Source: Prorocentrum cordatum (taxonomy: Eukaryota > Sar > Dinophyceae > Prorocentrales > Prorocentraceae). Taken from it: DNA of 32,500 nt. A program made the position numbers and the translations under genes. The stretch covers positions 1 to 32,500 of the forward strand of contig CAUYUJ010003050.1 in the NCBI GenBank assembly GCA_963575745.1. The letters run 5' to 3'. Under the pieces are notes generated by a model. The model saw only the letters and a list, made by a program, of their open reading frames with translations. It had not been told where the DNA came from and made no database searches. This document shows, piece by piece, positions 9,848 through 19,784 of this stretch. Within the stretch, counting starts at the first letter, position 1; every line of letters begins with the position of its first letter.

Positions 9848-10660
9848 CTCCTCAAACTCCTCCTCCTCCTCTCCTCCTCCTCCTCCTCCTCCTCCTCCTC
9901 CTCCTCCTCCTCCTCCTCCTCTCCGTCCCCTCTCCCTCTCCCTTCCTCCCCCTCCTACCATCTCGTTCCTCTTCCTCTCATCATCCCACCTCCTCCGCCT
10001 CCTCCTCCTGCTCCTCCTCCTCCGCCTCCTCCTGCTCCTCCTCATTCTCCTCGTCCTCGTCGTCCTCCTCCGCCTCCTCCTCCTCCTCCTCCTCCTCCTG
10101 CTGATCCGTGTGGATAATAACTTCTGGGTCATCCTGGCATGGACTCCGAGCTCCTCCTCCTCCTCCCTCCTCCTCCTCTCTCTCTCCTCCTCCTCCTCCT
10201 TCTCCTCCTTCATTCCTTCCTTCCTTCTCTCCTCCTCCTTCCTCCTCCTTCTCATCGTCGTCCTCCGAATCCTCCTCCTCCTCCTCGTCCTCCTCTCCCT
10301 CCTCCTCCTCCTCCTCCTCCTCCTCCTCCTCCTCCCCTCCTCCTCCTCCTCCTCCTCGTGCCTCCTCCTCTCCGCTCCTCCTCCCCTTCTCCTCCTCCTC
10401 CTGCTCCTTCTCCTCCTACTGTTGATCCGTTGATGAAGATCTGGGTCATCCTGGCATGGCCTCACAGCTCCTCCTCCTCCTCCTCCTCCTCCTCCTCCTC
10501 CTCCTGCCCCTCGTCCTCCTCTTTCTCATCGTCGTCCTCCTCCTTCTCGTCCACCTTTTCCACCTCCTTCTCCTTCTCCGCCTCCCTCCTCTCTCCTCCC
10601 TCCTCCCTCCCCCCTCCTCCTCCTCCTCCTCCTGCTCCTCCTCCTCCTCCTCTTCTTCCA
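9848..10660 (+). repeat. Large (TCC)n/(CTC)n tract with an embedded repeated module
   Basis: Almost continuous TCC repeats have occasional TGC, CGC or GTC variants. Two related inserts, about 10096-10152 and 10415-10470, share TGATCCGT and TCTGGGTCATCCTGGCATG followed by a renewed TCC run, about 320 bp apart. The tract is therefore a composite tandem repeat and not one simple expansion. All frames give homopolymer-like Leu, Ser or Pro translations. Confidence 0.9.
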
Positions 10661-11600
10661 GACATCCATTGGGGACGCAATCATACTTCCGCCGACTTCC
10701 GCCAGCGGCCCAGCCGCCTCCATCCGCCAGCCTTCCGCTGAGGAAAACATGTCACCACCTTCGATTCTCGAAGGAGAGGCCCTTTGCGGAATGCCTCCCA
10801 TGGGGCGCAACGTTCGGGATACAGCACACGGGGTGCACGCTAGTGGAGCAGTCTGCAGGGTGCAATCCATGGGGTCCGCATTCTGTGTTCTGCACGCCCT
10901 ATGGGGTGATGGGAGATAATCGGGCCAACCCAAGCAACCCGCAACGCAACTTGTCCACGCACAATCCATCGCACAGACCACCGCGCCCGCACCGCGCAAC
11001 CCACCGCGAAAACCACCGCGCAACCACGGCGACGGCCACGACCAGAAGCTGGCGCACGGGATCAGTCGACGCGCGACGCGTGAGCTGGCGACGGCCACGG
11101 CCAGAACCCAACGCACGGGGGCTATTCCCCAATGTACGAAAAAGGCTCACTTTGTGCACTATCTGTCTGGACACTTACGCCCGTAAAATGAAAATGCAGT
11201 CCAAACGACACACCTCTGCTAGAGACATTAAACCTTCTGAACATAACTTGTGAGTAGGTCTCACTCGAAACACATGACCCGCCGTACCGACACGCCTGAT
11301 GGTGAAGACTTTCATGAAGAGGACGGATCGAAGATAGGCGGTGGATTGGCAGGGGCAGGGGGCAGAGTTGGAGGGGGGGCGATGACGAGGGCAAAGGAGC
11401 GCGGGCACGGGGAGCTGCAAGCTCGTTCCGGCTCAACCTTCTGTGGACCTGGTGGACCTTCTGCGCTCGGCACCAGGCCTGGATTCGGGCGCGAATTTGT
11501 GGGGGGGCGATGAATCGGGGTGGGACGACTGTGCCCTCTTCGGGCCCCAAGGACCCCCTTTCGGGGCCCGAAGGGGCCTCTTTAGAAGCCCGAGAGGGCC
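10661..11600. other. No recognised gene; degenerate repeats
   Basis: At 10790-10920 a loose repeat of CATGGGGTGCAC-type sequence occurs. At 10965-11105 ACCGCGCAACC/GGCGACGGCCACG repeats occur. The remainder is mixed sequence with only short open frames. An inverted piece (GGGCCCCAAGG with CTTTCGGGGCCC) lies near 11535-11570. Confidence 0.4.
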
Positions 11601-12125
11601 CTTTACGGCAGCCTTCGCTGCCCCCCTCATCTATCGCCCCCCCTCTTCTATCGCCCCCCTCATCTATCGCCCCTATTGCCCCCTCATCTATCGCCCCCCC
11701 ATAATTACGCGGCCTCCAAGGACGGAATCTGGCGCAACGGCCGGGTGACTGTCACCCACTTGCCGCTGCTCCCACGCTCTGCCGGCATTTGCCGCAGCCC
11801 GCTCGGCGGCCACGCGCCTGCGTCTCGCCCCGGCGCCGCTGCCGCGGAGCAGCGACGCCCCCCACAGCCGCAGCGGGTGGCGCGCCGCTAGCGCTCGGGC
11901 GGCCGCAGGGAGGTGCTGTCCTGAGAGCGCTGAAGACCGCCCCCCCTTTGGGGCGCGAAGTAGCGGGGGGCGACAGATGGGGGGAGAGATAGGTGCCCTG
12001 TAAGGGGGGGGGGGGAGATTGGTGCCCTGGCAGGGGGGGGGGGGGAGATTGGTGCCCTGGAAGGGTTCCTTTTCTGTAGCCCACGCTGCCCCCCCGGCTA
12101 TCGCCCCCCCCCCCTCATCGCGGCC
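11600..12125. repeat. ATCTATCGCCCCCC repeats and GGGGGGAGATTGGTGCCCTGG repeats
   Basis: ATCTATCGCCCCCC units recur four to five times at 11630-11700. Between 11975 and 12065 three units of a poly-G run plus AGATTGGTGCCCTGG or AGATAGGTGCCCTG follow each other. The segment 12060-12118 (TTTTCTGTAGCCCACGCTG, then CTATCGCCCC) is related to 11595-11655 (CTTTACGGCAGCCTTCGCTG, then CTATCGCCCC), so a larger unit is duplicated. Between them (11710-11960) is GC-rich sequence with no recognised gene. Confidence 0.65.
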
Positions 12126-12281
12126 CAGCACCCTCTTGAGCTGCACGGGGCCAGGGAGAGTGGCACGAGGCCGACCCCCACGGAGTGGCACGAGGCCGCC
12201 GCGCAGAGCAGACGAGGCCAAGACCTAGACAAGGTCGGACCAGTACAAATGTCGGGGATATCTCTGAGAGGCGGACGTTCT

Positions 12282-12303
12282 GGAGGATGAGGAGAGAAGG
12301 AGG
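12282..12303. repeat. Target-site duplication of the LINE, 3 prime side
   Basis: This 22-bp purine-rich sequence, beginning GGAGGATGAG, is repeated exactly at 17976-17997 on the other side of the LINE. The identity stops at both ends: the next base outside differs on the left, and the right side enters LINE sequence. Confidence 0.8.
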
Positions 12304-12337
12304 CGGAGCGTACCCTGAGCGGGTCCCAAGATCCACT

Positions 12338-15300
12338 CTACTGCATGGGCAGGGACAGGGGCCTGCTGCCACTCATCTCCTCCCCACTACTACTATCATC
12401 ACTACTACTACCCGCCTCACTGCCCTCACTGCCCAGAGACGAGAGAGGCGGAGCACGCTCGGCATCGAGCGGCTTCACCCGCGGCACGACACCCGGCCTG
12501 CTCGAAGCCGATGAGGACCGTCCCGCCGTTGGTGTCGGCGGCGTTCCCGTCCAGGAAGGAGCACCTGCCTGCCTGTCTCCAGCGACGCTCCCTTCTGATT
12601 CAGAGGATGAACTGGACGATGACGAAGAGGATGAAGCCGTACGACTTGCCAGCACAGCCTTCTGCAGCTCTGATCGTCGAAGCATGTGCCTTTGAGCACC
12701 CCTCAGCGGCAGACGTACAGCCAGACGGGCGGCCTCGACCAGTCTGAGAGCACCTCCATACTGGGGCGCCTCCACATATGATCTCGACATGAGGCGATAA
12801 TGATGATAGATCGCCATCAAGAAAGCCAGATTGCCACCTTTGACCCCAATCCTGAACGCCACTTTGCCTGGCAAGTCATGACGGAGTACCAGAGCAGCGA
12901 AGTGATGGCATCGCTGGCAGGATACAACATAGTGCCCGATGGCGTCGACACCGTGCTCGCAGCCATATATACACTGCGCATCTCTCTGCATCCGCCGATT
13001 CGTAATCCATCCTCCGAGGAAAGTTCTCAAAGCAACAACCGCCCAACTTGGAGGGACTGCCAGCAAGGTCCGTTGCACTGCCCGTAAGTCATCAGCTCGA
13101 ATCCTGAAGTGCTGCCACAAACGCTGTCTGACCAGCTCCTCAAGCTTCGGCGGAAAGATGTTCCTCAACAGTATCTGATAGAAGATATTCTGCCATTTGG
13201 TCCTCGGGGTTCTCCTCACACTTTCACCCCGCGGATCTTCGCGACTGCAAAGCAACTTCTCCAGCTGTCCAGGGAGAGCAGCTGGCCCAAAGAGACGGGA
13301 AAGTTCACCTCTTCCAAGCTTCCCATCCCAGAGTGCTCGAGCCATAGTACCGCCACTGCCAAGGTGACGATCTTGTACGAAGCCGAATGCAGCTTGTTCC
13401 AAGAACCGTGCGAACGGTGGGCTCCTCCAAAAGGGTGGGGCCATGGCCGTAGCATTCCAGAGGGTAGCGCATCCCATGTCCGTCAGCACTTGCCGCAACC
13501 TTTCAAGCCTCGCCTGCCATGTAGAGCACGTCGTGAGGGCAGACCGCATGCGAGTCGCCGCCGCCAGCGCAAACATGGATGCGAACCTCGGGCCACCCCA
13601 TTCAGCCAGAGTAAAGCAATCGCTCATTCTCAGCATCGAACTCGGCGCACGAAGAATCCGCGCGACCAGGCGGCGCTGCCGTTGACACTCCTTCTATCCA
13701 AGGGGGACCAACTGCGCGATATAGCCCAAGACAGGAAGCGCCCGATCAGCATACAGCTTAGCCGCAACTTGCACCGGGGCCCCTTGTCGGCTCAGCTCCA
13801 CTGTACGAGAAGCATGCTTGGCAAGCGCCTCTGACCACTGTGCGTAAACCGTGGCTCCAGGGCCGATCTGAAATCCCAGATAAGTGCACGCATCAACCAT
13901 TTGGAAGTCTGCCCACTCAGCGTCGGCATCGATCAAAATCTGTCGCAATTCCGAGGTGCACGGTTCACGAGCGGGTCCACGAAGAGGTATCACAAAACAT
14001 TTGGCAGGCTTGAGCACCAGGTTGGCGAACAGACGAGCGTTGCGGAAAACACGAGCTAGCCTAGGGTATCCCCGATTCTTCCGAACGACTGCCCCCAGAT
14101 CGTCTGCGCACGCACGAGCGGCCCCTAGGGACGATGAGCCGTTGTTCAGGGATACTTCGATATCCAGCAAGAACGAGTTGGCAGCAATGACATAAAGCGA
14201 ACCACTTAACGGGCAGCCTTGCAAGACCCCTGAGTCCATGAAGTAGAGGAGAGAGAGGCTGGCACCACCATAGTAGCAGGGCGACCAGAAGTAAAGGACC
14301 TCGAGAGCACGTATTAGGGGGCCAGGAAGATGTAGGTGATGAAGGCACCGAAACAGCCACTTCTGACTGACTGAGGGGAACGCTTGTGCAAAATCAAATG
14401 TCATGAGGGACGGCGAGTTCGTCGGGTCATCCTGGGACACGACACTGGCAATCCGTGCAAATACATCAAGGTCAACCACATTGTTGAGGAAGTTCCGATG
14501 ACGAATGAAGCCGTTCTGAGTTCTCGCACCTATCGTTTGGACGACCGACTGCAATTTCCCATTCAAGACCGAGCAGATCACCTTGTTCGACGTGTTCTTC
14601 AGCCCCAAGGGCCGCGTGTCACCAGCTGACCTTAGAACCCCTCCCGAGTCAGGTTCGCTCTGGGAACCCTTCGCCGATTTCGGAATGAACACCGCCAAGA
14701 GCGCCGAGAAGGAGGACGGCATGAGATTCCCCGCTAGGATCCACTGGAGCACCACCATAAGGACCTGAGGCCCGAGCCCAGACTTCCACGCGATGTAGTG
14801 CAGGCCGTCAGGGCCAGGAGCTGACCAAGATACCCGACGGAGAAAGCGATGAACATCCTCTATCATGGGGGGGCGGATGTTGGAGAAGTCGACGGTACTC
14901 GAGAACCTCCTTAGATATTGCTCACCTCCAGGGGGCACCTCAGAGACCTTGGAGAACACAGGGGCCCAGTATCTCGCCAGTCCGTCAGCGAGCCTATCTT
15001 CAGCCCCTACTGCCCGCCCATCTTCCCGAAGCTGTTCTCCCTGCTGAGCCCCATCATCAAGAAGCCCCGATAAGAATTTCCGCCGAGCTAGAGGATTCCA
15101 CAGCTGGGCGCGACGATGAAGGGCCAGCTTCAACGCGACAATCCGTGAACGTCTGCCCGGGGCCTGTTCTCGATCAGCAGCATCTTCGAGAGCCTTTTTA
15201 CGCCTCGCACACTCCTGTCTCTGAAGGTTGCCATGCAGGTCCTGGAACTTACCTGGGTCAAGGAACATGGGCACCTCACCGACAATGTGCACCAGGGATT

Positions 15301-16478
15301 GGGTCCAGGGATGCTGATGAAGGAGAACCCTCGCCAATCTCACATCGCTACGCCAGACCGCCCGAGCCAACGAACGAGAGACCATGGCCCGAGACGCCAA
15401 AGACGATGGAGACGCGCGGACAACTGCATCACGAACAATAGCTCCCGCACATTGCCGAATACGAGTGGCCGCCTCCAAGAGCCTCGGAGCATCCATCATC
15501 ATGTCCTGAATCCCCACCACCTCCTCCAACTCCTTGACTACTTGCTCAAACAACCTATCCTCGCACACCCACCTCGGCAGGGGACGAGGGCGTGATGACA
15601 TCTCCGTCGAACGAGGACCCAACGTCACGATGATCGGGGCATGGTCAGACATGCCGCGCTTCTTGAGCTCCTCCACCTCCCCCTCCACCCTGCAGTGCTG
15701 ATGCGTCTGGCAAAGAACCCAGGGAGGCGACGCGATGAAGCAGCGATCGATTTTTCCAGCGGACTGGGTGCCCTCGTTCCAGTGCGTGGGCTTGTCGAAA
15801 GCGAGCTCCGTCATCTTCCTGAAGATCTTCCTCCAGGTGCTATCGCCAGCCTTGCCAGCGCGCGATGGCGAGGCTCGAGCACGAGCTGCAACATGTCTCT
15901 CCAGGCCGCCGTCGTGTGCAGCAGCCGCAGAGCCAGGCGTTGCTTTCCTGAACGCCGTGGCCACCTCACCCACCTCATCCGAAAGATTGAAATCGCCGAT
16001 CAGGATGACCGAGCACATCATCGGGTCAAGTCTTACTTCAGCCACTTGCTTGACGATGACCATGCTGATGGCACGGATTCTGCTACAGTCCAGTCCATGA
16101 TTGTGAACGTTCCAGTGGTACCACACGAAGCCACTGAGAGTGCACCGAATTTTCAAATACATAACTCTGCCAGGGACCATCACCACGTGCTCCGACACCT
16201 CCAGATTGTCTCTCATAGGAACCAGGGTGAGAAGACCGTCTGACTGCGTGGGGCCACTATGAGACTGGAACGCACGATGACGTACCCTCACACGATGCAG
16301 TAGCTCCAGAACCGCTCCCGCGTCACCATGCGTCTCCTGCACCGCCACAATCGTATCCACTTGCGCAAGCTTAGCAAGCATGACCGCCCGCCTTGAAGCT
16401 AACCTCGGATTAAAATGAAGAAGCGACGAAGCATTCCAACTCGCGAACCTGATAGACGCAGAGCCCAATAACGTGCTA
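12338..16478 (-). pseudogene. LINE ORF2: endonuclease-reverse transcriptase, broken by one TAG
   Basis: This polyprotein would nick target DNA and reverse transcribe the element RNA in the nucleus. Domains in order on the minus strand: an APE-like endonuclease at about 16455-15600, with SWNASS (Asn codon 16433-16435), VQETHG (Glu codon 16334-16336), GDFNL near 15995 and SDHAP near 15645; then reverse transcriptase at about 14850-13850, with APGPDGL, FDFAQAFPS near 14390, GVLQGCPLSG near 14215 and ACADDLG near 14100. The palm motif is CADD, not the usual F/YADD. After the TAG at 13694-13696 the same frame stays open to 12340 and carries a Cys-x3-Cys-x8-His-x4-Cys motif at about 12913-12973 and a Ser-rich tail. 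The start is uncertain: no ATG lies just before the endonuclease domain, and the frame is open upstream to an ATG at 17939-17941. The listed upper limit is simply where ORF1 ends. Confidence 0.92.
13694..13696 (-). other. In-frame TAG inside ORF2
   Basis: The reading frame runs into TAG just after the RT thumb region (residues QLVPLG) and continues open for 450 codons beyond in the same frame. It is a point nonsense change and not a frameshift, since the frame is shared. A sequencing error is the alternative. Confidence 0.85.
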
Positions 16479-17786
16479 CCCACACCATTGTATGTCGCGC
16501 ACAACGAACGTCTTACGGGCAAGATCAATGACTTGTTGGTGGCCCAGCCCGAGGTCGCCCAGCGCTGCCTGGTTCCACTCCACCTTCGGGACACGCGTGG
16601 TCGAGGAGGGAGTGATCTTCGCCAGTGGCTCCCACCTTGATAGCAGCTGGCCGCCCTCCCTGTCGATGAACGTGATGATGCCCATCTCACTCTACAATGC
16701 CTTGCGCAACTTCTTGCATGCCATCTCCGTGGCGACCTCCTTCCTGTTCTTGTCCACGGAGACGAAAATGGGAGACCGGCGCCCGCCCACCGTGACCGCG
16801 AAGTCCCTCCACCTTCCTGTCGGAAACCTGAGTGCCCCCTGGGCCTGACGACGCCGAGACTCTCTCGTCGCCTGCATAGGACCCAAGAAGGCAACCGTGA
16901 ACTGCTTGCCCATGTCGTCCCCCACGAGCTCGGCCTCTTTCCCAAAGGCGAAGTTCGCGTCCTTGAGCCACTCCGTGAGCGCCTCCTGGACGCCGGCCTT
17001 GGGCACCATGTCGGGGGACCGCACCACGAGGATCGAGTGATCCACTGCCCTGTCCCAGTCAAATGACACGACAGGCACCTCTCGAGGACGAGCCCGCGCG
17101 AGATCGAGCTCCTTCTCCAGGTGTGCCAGCCGCTGCTCCAGCACCCGCGTGTGCCCCTCCACATTGGTGAGTCTGCCTCCTTGCTCGTCCAACTGATTCT
17201 GTACCCGCTTGATCGCATCCGCCCACTTCTTCTCCAGCTTCTCGAAGAGCGGGCCAGCAGCTCGCCCCAAGGCCGACGGGAGTTCCCGTGTGAGGGTCTC
17301 GAGCGCCAGCGCAGAGAACTCAGAGAGGGCCTGCTGCTTGAGGTCCTCCAACTGTCCGCCCACCAGTCCCGCGGCCCATGGATCGATCGGGGCAGCGGGG
17401 CGACGTGGGTCCAACCGACGACCTGCTCCATCTCGCTCGCCTCCAGCCATCTCCTGCGACGGGAAGGTGGGGGCTGCCTCCAGGGCGTCCAAGGCAGCTT
17501 CGAGCGCAGCATCTCGCATCTGGGTCCCGCCTCCATCCCTGCTCCCTGCAGCCCCTGACGTCGCTGCATCTCCAACATCATCGCAGCGCCGAGGACGGTC
17601 ACCAGCATGACCACAGCCCGAAGCAGGTGGAGTCGAGAACCCTTCCGATGGCGAAGACCGTCTCGACCGCCTCGATGAGCGAGAGTCAGAGCGGTCCCTT
17701 CGCTCCTTGTCCTTCTTGGACTTCCTCTCCTTCTTGTCCTTCTTCGACTCCTTCCTCGGGGTGCCCTCGTACTTGGCCGGTCCCAT
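16476..17786 (-). pseudogene. LINE ORF1-like protein, broken by one TAG
   Basis: This is the probable RNA-binding ORF1 protein of the LINE. The ATG at 17784-17786 opens a 364-codon frame that ends at TAG 16692-16694 and then continues in the same frame for about 70 codons to TAG 16476-16478. Residues 1-45 are strongly basic (Lys/Arg/Ser-rich). Residues about 178-232 have heptad-like Leu spacing and charged residues, consistent with a coiled coil. Residues about 245-364 (SILVVRSP, FTVAFLG, FVSVDKN, ACKKLRKAL) show the beta-alpha alternation expected of an RRM-like domain; this is inferred from pattern only. ORF2 lies in a different frame and overlaps the 3 prime end. The same 1.4 kb is also open in the ORF2 frame, but the ORF1 frame gives the more protein-like translation. 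Confidence 0.8.
16692..16694 (-). other. In-frame TAG inside ORF1
   Basis: It follows ACKKLRKAL and is followed in frame by coding-like sequence (VEWNQAALGDLG, then a Trp-containing end) that has the look of an ORF1 C-terminus. It is therefore read as a premature stop and not the natural end. Confidence 0.7.
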
Positions 17787-17941
17787 GCCGCTCGCGATCG
17801 GGCCGACAGGAACGGGAAAGGCCTCCGTTTACCCACCGACCCGAGCGCAGGTGGGGATGACAAGAAGAGATGCCAGACTTCAAGAAGTCTTGCCAGCCGC
17901 GGACTAGCGGTATCCGCTTGGTTCCCAGGGGAAACCTGCAT

Positions 17942-17956
17942 CTTGAGCCAAAATGG
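17942..17956 (-). other. Relict dinoflagellate spliced leader (15 nt)
   Basis: The minus strand reads CCATTTTGGCTCAAG, the part of DinoSL that remains when a new leader is trans-spliced at the AG of CCGTAG inside an older genomic leader. It abuts the ATG at 17939-17941 with no base between. Confidence 0.95.
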
Positions 17957-17978
17957 CTTGAGCCAAAATGGCTACGGA
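17957..17978 (-). other. Complete dinoflagellate spliced leader (22 nt)
   Basis: The minus strand starts TCCGTAGCC and ends TTGGCTCAAG, matching the DinoSL consensus with T at the variable first base. It is followed by another leader fragment and not by a GT donor, so it comes from an mRNA and is not an SL RNA gene. Its first three bases are shared with the target duplication. Confidence 0.97.
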
Positions 17979-17997
17979 GGATGAGGAGAGAAGGAGG
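17976..17997. repeat. Target-site duplication of the LINE, 5 prime side
   Basis: An exact copy of 12282-12303. Three bases (17976-17978) overlap the first bases of the spliced leader, a microhomology of the kind expected at a LINE 5 prime junction. Confidence 0.8.
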
Positions 17998-18048
17998 AGG
18001 AGGAGGAGGAGGAGGAGGAGGAGGAGGAAGAGGAGGAAGAAGAGGAGG
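17991..18048 (+). repeat. (GGA)n microsatellite
   Basis: A GGA run with a few AGA interruptions continues directly from the LINE target duplication and is probably the original insertion target. Confidence 0.9.
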
Positions 18049-18148
18049 ATGCATCGGGCGCCGCGGCCTCTTCAGGACGCTCCGGACCGCTTCGGACAGG
18101 TTAGGTGGCATATGATGGGAGCTTCGTTTGTCGAACTTAGCGTCGCCT

Positions 18149-18765
18149 GCGCCCCACACTAGTGCAATTTAGTGCAATTTAGTGGCGTTTAGTGTGGCGC
18201 GGCGGGAGGCGCTCGTGCAAGCAATTTAATGTAATTTAGCGTAATTTCGTGGCGCGTAGTGCAATTCAGTTGCGTCTAGTGCAATCTAATGCAATTTAGT
18301 GCAATTTAATGCAATTTAGTGCAAGTTAGTGGCGTTTGGTGCGCCCCACACTAGTGCAATTTAGCGCAATTGAGTGGCGTTTAGTGTGGCGCGGCGGGAG
18401 GCGCTCGTGCAATTTAGTGCAATTTAGTGTAATTTAGTGGCGCGTAGTGCAATTCAGTGGCGTTTAGTGCAATTTAGTGCAATTTAGCACAAGTTAGTGC
18501 AAGTTAGTGGCGTTTGGTGCGCCCCACATTAATGCAATGTAGCGCAATTTAGTGGCGTTTAGTGTGGCGCGGCGGGAGACGCTAGTGCAATTTAGTACAA
18601 TTTAGTGTAATTTAGTAGCGTCTAGTGCAATTTCGTGGCGATTAGCGCAATTTAGTACAATCGACTGCAATTTAATGCAAGTTAGTGGCGTTTAGTGCGC
18701 CCCACACTAGTGCAATTTAGTGCAGTTTAGTTGCGTCTAATACAATTTAATGCAATTTAGTTCGC
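18149..18765 (+). repeat. Hierarchical satellite, period about 180-190 bp
   Basis: The marker GCGCCCCACA starts at 18149, 18341, 18519 and 18697 (steps of 192, 178 and 178). Inside each unit the 10-11 bp motif GTGCAATTTA recurs many times, interspersed with GTGGCGTTTA and a GGCGCGGCGGGAGGCGCT segment. It is a satellite built from a short motif and then amplified as a larger unit. It is AT-richer than the neighbours and has no open frame of note. Confidence 0.9.
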
Positions 18766-19310
18766 CTGCGGGAGGGACAGGAAGAAAAGAAAATTTGAAA
18801 AAGGTTGCGGCCGATCTTAGGAATCTGGCATTGCTCGCACAACTGCGATTTCGCGCGCGCGCACCGACCGGCGTGCACGAGCAATGCTACGCAACACTAA
18901 ACAACACTAATACACACTAAATGATCACGAAGCAGGAAGCAAGACACCATTGGGTGAAAAAGAAAGCTCCCATCATTTGCCACCTAAATAAGACAGGGTC
19001 GCGCGGGCGCGGCAGGACCGCCCAAAAGCCCCCGGGGCAGGGCTGCGCAGGCGAACTAATCCGAGAGGCCCCTCGCCCCATGGATGATTGGCCCGCGTGG
19101 TCCCGGGCCCCCCTGGTCCACAGCACCAGCGCCCTCTGGCTTTGGCCTCGCTGGACCTCCTGGGAACAAAAGGTTGTTGCTCTGATTATGCCGCCAGAAG
19201 GTTGGCGGGGAAGGTTCCCAACTCCGTCCGTTCAACATTGGCCTGTAGTGAGACTGACAAGAACGACTCACAAACCGCCCTCCAGTGAGAAAGGGTGTTG
19301 CTGTTCGGAG
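18766..19310. other. No recognised gene
   Basis: Unique sequence with a GCGCGCGCG stretch near 18852 and only short or featureless open frames. Plus frame 18921-19790 is open for 289 codons but runs into the degenerate repeat that follows and has no recognised domain. Confidence 0.4.
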
Positions 19311-19765
19311 GGTGAGGCACTTGCATTCCGATGCCAATTTCGATTGCAACATGTGGTTCGATGTGAATTTCGACCTGCATTACGATTGCATTCGGATTTG
19401 CATGTGGATACGTATTCCGATTTGCATAATGATGATCATTTCGACTTTATGTCGTTTTGCATTCCGATGTGCGCTCGTCATTTTAATCCAAAATGCATTC
19501 AGGTGGCCTTCCGATATACAAATGTCTTGCCATTCCAGAAATTGATGCCGATTGCAACGTTTTGCCATACGCTGTACATTGATACTTTCAATCAGATTTC
19601 AATGTCGGATCGCATGTCGGCAACAACTGTACATCTCAGATTGCCTGTCATTGTTCATTTCGAATTGAATTGCATTATGGTCCGCACGTCGACCTGCACT
19701 TCGACTTGCGACTCGCTTTGCATATACTTGTCAACCCAATGCGAATTGCGATTTGCTCTCGCCAC
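19310..19765. repeat. Degenerate GCATTCCGATTTGCAT-type repeat
   Basis: Short motifs such as TTTCGA, TTGCATTCCGAT and GATTTGCAT recur every 10-20 bp through an AT-richer stretch. The periodicity is loose; it looks like an old short-period satellite. Confidence 0.6.
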
Positions 19766-19784
19766 CGGAAAATCACGGGACGAC

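Larger units (their letters stand above)
12304..17978 (-). mobile_element. Dinoflagellate LINE (non-LTR retrotransposon), nearly full length, with double spliced leader
   Basis: An element of about 5.67 kb is bounded by a 22-bp direct repeat. Its 5 prime end (high coordinate) is a complete DinoSL followed by a relict DinoSL. It then carries ORF1 and ORF2 in different frames, and only about 34 bp lie between the ORF2 stop and the 3 prime boundary. No poly(A) tail is seen at the 3 prime end. The two-ORF layout with APE-type endonuclease, reverse transcriptase and a C-terminal zinc motif is that of a non-LTR retrotransposon of the kind abundant in dinoflagellate genomes. One in-frame TAG in each ORF makes this copy probably non-autonomous. 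Insertion into a (GGA)n tract is inferred from the flanks. Confidence 0.93.

Noticed and set aside
16480-17941. First third of the 1415-codon minus-strand open frame as a genuine protein domain
   Set aside because: Its translation is Trp/Arg/Ser-rich with no motif, while the overlapping frame gives a convincing ORF1. It is kept only as a finding about overlapping frames.
17957-17978. DinoSL as part of an SL RNA gene
   Set aside because: An SL RNA gene has a GT splice donor right after the leader. Here a second leader fragment and a coding start follow, as in a recycled mRNA.
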